Source of the DNA: an uncultured Desulfovibrionaceae bacterium
Lineage (GTDB): Bacteria > Desulfobacterota > Desulfovibrionia > Desulfovibrionales > Desulfovibrionaceae
NCBI GenBank assembly: GCA_949427775.1
Contig: CASQEL010000003.1
Span: 1 to 23,820 of the forward strand
Length of the DNA: 23,820 nt
Direction of reading: 5' to 3'
A model generated the notes under the pieces. The model had not been told where the DNA came from. It did not search any database and was given only the letters and a program-made list of their open reading frames with translations. This document shows, piece by piece, positions 21,201-23,820 of the stretch; the first letter of the stretch is position 1, and every line of letters starts with the position of its first letter. The translations under genes were made by a program, and so were the position numbers.

Positions 21201-22376
21201 CTGGAAGACGCGGCGGCCGGACTCTCCTTGCGCGACAAGCTGGCGGCCGCCGTTCTGTGCCGTCTGCCGGGCCTGATCTCCACACGCCGGGTGCCGGAGA
21301 CGGCGGCCATCCTGTTCACCTCCGGATCGGAAGCGCGCCCCAAGGCCGTGCCGCTGACGCACGGCAACATTCTGGCCAACTGCCGGGATATCGCGGCGGT
21401 GCTGTCCGTGCGTCGCGGAGATCGAATGCTGGGCATGCTGCCGCCTTTCCATTCGCTCGGTCTGACCGGCAACATCGTGCTGCCGCTGGTCTTCGGCCTG
21501 CCCGTCGTCTATCATCCCAATCCCACGGAAGGCGGACGACTGGCGACCCTGGTCCGCACCTTCCGGGCGACCTTGCTGGTTTCGCCGCCCACCTTCCTGG
21601 AAGGCATGCTCCGCCAGGCCGGGCCCGGAGATCTGCGCACGCTGCGTCTGGGCTTTGTGGGCGCGGAGAAGTGCCCGGACCACGTCTATGCCGCCTTTGC
21701 CGAAGCCGCGCCGCACGGGGTGCTCTGCGAAGGCTACGGCGTCACCGAATGCGCGCCGGTGGTCAGCGTCAACCGTCCGGAACACGCGGTTCCCGGCAGC
21801 ATCGGCACGCCGTTGCCTTCCGTCACCGTGGCCGTGGTGCGTGAGGGCGCGTCGCCGGAACGCCTGCCCGACGGCGAGATCGGCATGCTGCTGGTGCGCG
21901 GTCCCAACGTCTTCGGGGGGTATCCGGGACAGTCGGAACAGCCTTTTGTTTCCTTTGAAGGGCACACCTGGTACCGCACCGGCGATCTGGCGTCCCGGAC
22001 GGCGGACGGCGTTCTGACCTTCCGGGGACGGCTGAAGCGTTTTGTGAAGATCGGCGGAGAAATGTTGTCGCTGCCGCAGATGGAAAGCGTGCTCACGGCG
22101 GCCTTCGCCCCCCGCGCCGATCGCGATCCGGCGACGGCGGACGGCGCGGACGGACCGCTGCTGGCCGTGGAAAGCACGCCGGAAGATGCCGGGACGCCGC
22201 CCCGCATCGTGTTGTTCACCACGCTGGAGATCAGCCGGGAAGCGGCCAACGCCGCCCTGCGCGAAGCCGGACTTTCCGGACTGTTTTCCGTGGCGCGCGT
22301 GGAACGGATGCAGGCTATTCCCGTGCTCGGCACCGGCAAGACAGATTATCGGGCGCTTCGGGCGCGGCTCGCCTGA
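18267..22376 (+). CDS. Four-module LplT-PlsC-ACP-acyl-ACP synthetase fusion (Aas-like)
   Basis: A 1369-aa fusion. Residues about 25-430 are an MFS transporter of LplT type (FNDNFFKQAALLLAV near the start, many membrane helices). About 470-700 is a PlsC-like acyltransferase with the catalytic H-4x-D motif NHPALID (H508, D513). About 748-815 is an acyl carrier domain with the phosphopantetheine serine S779 in DLGVDSLAL. About 830-1369 is an AMP-binding ligase with FTSGSEARPK (1017-1026), YGVTECAPV, WYRTGDLA and catalytic K1358 in LGTGKTDYR. LplT and Aas in E. coli flip lysophospholipid inward and re-acylate it; one chain here could do both. The FPEG motif of the acyltransferase reads YPAGR (587-591), with alanine A589 for the usual glutamate. 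GGAG six bases before the ATG at 18267 decides the start. Confidence 0.9.
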   Translation: MDNSATSPSSTEHLTAPSAARRQILAMGICYASGTFNDNFFKQAALLLAVTAGMHTFQGQATFLFALPFVLLSAWAGWLADRFSKKTIIVWAKLLEVAAMTAGAYGMVTLHWGWLLGMVFCMGLNSTLFSPSLNGSIPELFPAERAPRINALFKLATTATILLGIALAGVALDQNRFATTYPFGRWLVAGIALLAAVAGLLSTAFLVGRPGVGSRNPFPWFGPVDSFRHLRAVRRDPALLLTLLGEAFFYFLSTLLILVINNLGASELHFSYTVTSTLSVALLVGICAGSLLAARGTPESWRRLLTPATAGIGLLLGCVSLIPQVPPDRQLPLLLCLYALSGVCGGLYLIPLTSFIQIRPASTDKGRILGVSNALSFSAILLAGQLFLLLEPLLPSTAHLVLGVLTLGAALCYGVALRRLPPETVSRGTRRAAPHPGHLPETRPHTLPPDAGTIESGGHPSAGNRGSAFLRPALRLLRGLLRLRYRIRVEGLEELRRDGRPILFLPNHPALIDPVILYALLGEEFRPRPLADAAQASKPGVRTLLRLLHAVIIPDIRRDGRDAQAAVQAGLNAVADALRRGGNVLFYPAGRVTLTGAEDLGGNSGVRLIRAVVPEARLVLIRTRGLWGSSFSRARGPLPPLGNTLLRGFGWLAANLFFFMPRRDVRITVAEPELPPTSVTPAETAGQRHALNRTLEAFYNAAPPDPHVALDVPRHFLQGRTPRILPAPPTAAAALDQEQNPAAVPPQVRDAVYAFLQQETGVRNLADGMRLSGDLGVDSLALTGLSLWMEETFGRRVERLDALNTVGDCLLAAAGLLRVEDPLATVPADWFADADSPEPLRVPDGATIPDIVLRRLRRAPRRLIMADRAAHLDYRGLMLKALALSAALRRLSASPDGSAHSRTIGIMLPATPAAAVTWLAVLLAGKTPVMCNWTTGEQNMRHGLELTGTTHVLTSRQLLSRLEAQGFQAEATGASWVALEDAAAGLSLRDKLAAAVLCRLPGLISTRRVPETAAILFTSGSEARPKAVPLTHGNILANCRDIAAVLSVRRGDRMLGMLPPFHSLGLTGNIVLPLVFGLPVVYHPNPTEGGRLATLVRTFRATLLVSPPTFLEGMLRQAGPGDLRTLRLGFVGAEKCPDHVYAAFAEAAPHGVLCEGYGVTECAPVVSVNRPEHAVPGSIGTPLPSVTVAVVREGASPERLPDGEIGMLLVRGPNVFGGYPGQSEQPFVSFEGHTWYRTGDLASRTADGVLTFRGRLKRFVKIGGEMLSLPQMESVLTAAFAPRADRDPATADGADGPLLAVESTPEDAGTPPRIVLFTTLEISREAANAALREAGLSGLFSVARVERMQAIPVLGTGKTDYRALRARLA

Positions 22377-22410
22377 CCCTCCGTTTCCACCGCGCCCCGG
22401 TCTGCTCGGG

Positions 22411-22563
22411 AGGGAACGCAGGGCAATCGCATGAACGAAGATAATTTGTTGAAAATATTGGCGATATATACGTCGGCCACGACAAATTTTCTTCGTTATT
22501 TCAAAGAGTCATACGCTTCATGCGATTGCCCTGAGGGAACGCTCCCTGACCGGACGTTCCCTC
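22411..22563 (+). other. Long inverted-repeat structure after the fusion gene
   Basis: AGGGCAATCGCATGAA (22420-22435) and TTCATGCGATTGCCCT (22517-22532) are perfect 16-bp complements. Inside, CGAAGATAATTTGTTG (22436-22451) and CGACAAATTTTCTTCG (22480-22495) match at 14 of 16 positions. A 21-base side segment interrupts only the right arm. Immediately after, GAGGGAACG (22533-22541) pairs with CGTTCCCTC (22555-22563), and AGGGAACG also occurs at 22411. The inner part is AT-rich, unlike the neighbours. An ATG-initiated frame in it has no proper ribosome-binding site. Confidence 0.7.
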
Positions 22564-22567
22564 GTCT

Positions 22568-22760
22568 TCTGTTCAGGGTCAGCCCTCCGTATAACGCCGT
22601 GCGCGAAACGTCGAAATTTTTCGGGCGGCAAGACACACGGCAGGTATTGGCCGAAGCTGTAGGAACATACCGCAAGGTCAATCCCTGCCTTGCAACGCCG
22701 CGGGACGGAAAAAGACGGTCTTGCGGCAGGCCGGGTAATAAGGGCTGCTTTTCAGCCTTG
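22568..22760 (+). repeat. Family B dispersed repeat, copy 2
   Basis: Same orientation as the copy at 1425-1590, with about 150 alignable bases. Conserved blocks are GGCCGAAGC, CCGCAAGGTCAAT, CTTGCAACGCCGCGGGACGG and TTGCGGCAGG. It begins with CTGTTCAGGGTCAGCCCTC, the inverse of the sequence that ends copy 1, and ends AAGGGCTG-CTTTT-CAGCCTT, itself a hairpin. Together with 22411-22563 it fills the gap between the fusion gene and the DUF134 gene; no gene is supported there. Confidence 0.8.
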
Positions 22761-22768
22761 ACGCAACA

Positions 22769-23098
22769 CTAAATTTTTTCTTCAGACATGGGAGAAGGGG
22801 TGTCGGGTGCGGTTGTGTAGTGCCCGCCTTCCACACGCAACACGTACCCATGGATAAGCGCACGCGCCACACACCTGCGCGCCTTTTTCAGGATGCGTCC
22901 GAAGGTGTGCCGGGATACATCCATGCGCAAGGCTGCCTCCTCCATGGTGAGTCCCTCCAGATCGGCAAGCCGGATGGCTTCCAACCCGTCCACGGACAGA
23001 TCGACCTCTTCCAGCTCGCAGAGGGGAATGCCCCGCGGCTTGAAATAACTGGTCTTCGGCAGACCGGCGATACGACGGCATTTGCAGGGACGTGGCAT
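22769..23098 (-). CDS. DUF134 / UPF0251 family putative DNA-binding protein
   Basis: A 109-aa protein starting MPRPCKCRRI, the hallmark cysteine-containing opening of DUF134. It is followed by YFKPRGIPLCELEEVDLSVD (18-37) and the conserved helix-turn-helix EAIRLADLEGLTMEEAALRM with VSRHTFGRILKKAR (40-74). Family members are thought to bind DNA and may carry a metal through the Cys residues; many lie near genes for NifX-like or Mrp-type iron-sulfur proteins, but none are here. The ATG at 23098 follows AAGGA; the frame is open further upstream into a family A repeat and is not used. The C-terminal 25 residues are variable and hydrophilic. Confidence 0.9.
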   Translation of the reverse strand: MPRPCKCRRIAGLPKTSYFKPRGIPLCELEEVDLSVDGLEAIRLADLEGLTMEEAALRMDVSRHTFGRILKKARRCVARALIHGYVLRVEGGHYTTAPDTPSPMSEEKI

Positions 23099-23137
23099 GG
23101 CGGTTCCTTTATGCTGATATGGGGGCAGATACGTCGG

Positions 23138-23204
23138 TAGAGCATGTCTTGTCAATAATTGCGCTGTTACATGCCGGAGCGGGCGTGTCTCCCACTGCTC
23201 TAAG
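23138..23204 (+). repeat. Family A repeat, short copy
   Basis: It is bounded by TAGAGCA (23138-23144) and TGCTCTAAG (23196-23204), a perfect inverted TAGAGCA pair. Its core at 23162-23190 (GCGCTGTTACATGCCGGAGC onward) closely matches 2504-2532. It lies 40 bases upstream of the DUF134 start, so it probably covers or displaces that gene's promoter. Confidence 0.75.
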
Positions 23205-23234
23205 TTCAAAAGTCAAGCGCCGTTGCTGAAGAAA

Positions 23235-23267
23235 AACCGCCGACGGAATGACTCTCCGTCGGCGGTT
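23235..23267 (-). terminator. Rho-independent terminator of the coiled-coil gene
   Basis: On the minus strand AACCGCCGACGGA and TCCGTCGGCGGTT form a perfect 13-bp stem with a 7-base loop, followed by TTTTTCTTC. It serves the minus-strand gene ending at 23375, about 110 bases upstream of it. Confidence 0.85.
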
Positions 23268-23374
23268 CACCAACAACGTATGGTTGATTGCGTATCAACG
23301 GCCTTTTTTCTCCGTGAGCACGGTATCCCTCAGTGGGAGGGGACTGTCCATGCACGCATACACGCCGGTAGGGC

Positions 23375-23820
23375 TTACAGTTTCAGCACGGCTATAATGA
23401 CGCCCACAGCGGCGATAAGCATGCCGCCGAGACGGATAACGATGCGGGATTCCATCTCCCGCACCTGATGCATCCAGCGGTTTTCCATCTCCAGCATATC
23501 GCGCTTGATGCCCGCGATATCGTGCTTCAACTCCTGCTTGTTGGCCTCGGCCTCCGCGCGCACATCCATGATGTCCCGCTTCAGCTCCTGCTTGCCTGCC
23601 TCAGCCTCCGCACGCACGTCCATGATGTCCCGCTTCAACTCCTGCTTGTTGGCCTCGGCCTCCGCGCGCACATCCATGATGTCCCGCTTCAGCTCCTGCT
23701 TGTTGGCCTCAGCCTCCGCGCGCACGTCCATGATGTCCCGCTTCAGCTCCTGCTTGTTAGCCTCGGCCTCCGCGCGCACGTCCATGATGTCCCGCTTCAG
23801 CTCCTGCTTGTTGGCCTCAG
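23375..23820 (-). CDS. Coiled-coil repeat protein with C-terminal membrane anchor (5' end outside window)
   Basis: The frame is open to the window edge, so only the last 148 or so residues are seen. The visible part is at least five copies of an 18-residue unit, MDVRAEAEANKQELKRDI, with nearly no variation (one N to G, one R to H). Then AGIKRDMLEMENRWMHQVRE continues the helix, and a hydrophobic segment (about the last 20 residues, LGGMLIAAVGVIIAVL) ends in KL. This is a long charged coiled coil held in the membrane by its tail, like Bdr-type or DUF1640-like proteins; the exact family is uncertain. The 18-residue period equals an 11+7 coiled-coil pattern. The ATG at 23785 is just one of the repeat methionines, not a convincing start. 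Confidence 0.85.
   Translation of the reverse strand, partial: EANKQELKRDIMDVRAEAEANKQELKRDIMDVRAEAEANKQELKRDIMDVRAEAEANKQELKRDIMDVRAEAEAGKQELKRDIMDVRAEAEANKQELKHDIAGIKRDMLEMENRWMHQVREMESRIVIRLGGMLIAAVGVIIAVLKL
23516..23820 (-). repeat. In-frame 54-bp tandem repeats
   Basis: Five complete units (23516-23569, 23570-23623, 23624-23677, 23678-23731, 23732-23785) and a partial one to the window end. The units differ by only a few, mostly synonymous, bases such as GCGCGCACGTCC versus GCGCGCACATCC, and by one codon giving Gly in place of Asn. The array lies wholly inside the coiled-coil gene, and its true length is unknown. Confidence 0.95.

Noticed and set aside
20142..21965. 607-codon minus-strand open frame within the fusion gene
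   Set aside because: Antisense shadow: low complexity, rich in Arg, Gly and Gln, and opposite well-conserved acyltransferase, carrier and ligase motifs.
22431..22772. 113-codon plus-strand frame after the lipid fusion gene
   Set aside because: It begins in an inverted-repeat arm, runs through family B copy 2, lacks a spaced ribosome-binding site and has no recognisable motif.
23516..23820. Regular repeats as a possible CRISPR array
   Set aside because: The units are directly adjacent with no spacers, keep a reading frame and encode a coiled-coil protein.

Overview
The window looks like chromosome from a GC-rich sulfate-reducing deltaproteobacterium, most likely Desulfovibrionaceae. This is inferred from the gene content: a lone hypF for [NiFe]-hydrogenase maturation, a DUF134 regulator, cupin-XRE/acyl-CoA synthetase pairing, sigma-54-type promoters and a PaaK-like ligase. 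No rRNA, phage module, transposase or CRISPR array is visible. Only one tRNA gene (Phe) is present.

Layout. 1-1343: trpB on the minus strand with its own promoter. 1344-2811: a gene-poor stretch with a dispersed repeat (family B), two tiny coupled membrane-protein genes, a cluster of hairpins, nested terminators, tRNA-Phe on the minus strand, and a second type of dispersed repeat (family A). 2811-5589 (+): a ClC chloride/proton antiporter, then a PaaK-like adenylating enzyme whose usual ATP loop is replaced. 5826-8473 (-): a TPR protein behind a sigma-54-like promoter, then hisC-cmk overlapping by ATGA. 8923-9366 (-): a universal stress protein. 9636-10124 (+): an unknown 162-aa protein behind a near-consensus sigma-54 promoter. 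10495-12894 (-): hypF. 13040-16014 (+): a compact operon of cupin-XRE regulator, acyl-CoA synthetase and aspartate/glutamate-type racemase. 16129-17598 (-): a small membrane protein and an M24 peptidase. 17881-22376 (+): a probably leaderless, cysteine-free ArsR-type regulator, then a 1369-aa fusion that joins an LplT-like transporter, a PlsC-like acyltransferase, an acyl carrier domain and an acyl-ACP synthetase. 22380-23820: a long inverted repeat, a second family B copy, a DUF134 gene, a short family A copy and the 3' part of a repeat-rich coiled-coil membrane-anchored protein that runs off the window.

Two themes stand out. The first is acyl activation: three ANL-superfamily adenylating enzymes occur in 18 kb, two of them directly behind a one-component regulator. 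The most unusual is the ArsR plus four-module lipid-remodelling fusion. It could import lysophospholipid, activate fatty acid, hold it on its own carrier domain and re-acylate the lipid in one polypeptide. The second is non-coding architecture: two dispersed repeat families lie in the gaps. Family A elements carry AGAGCA/TGCTCT ends around a changeable set of hairpins, and one hairpin module recurs with covarying stem bases in a separate hairpin cluster. These look like mobile or mosaic structured elements and explain several spurious long reading frames.

All functional names come from motifs read by eye. Starts were chosen from ribosome-binding sites and family alignment from memory, and no database search was run.
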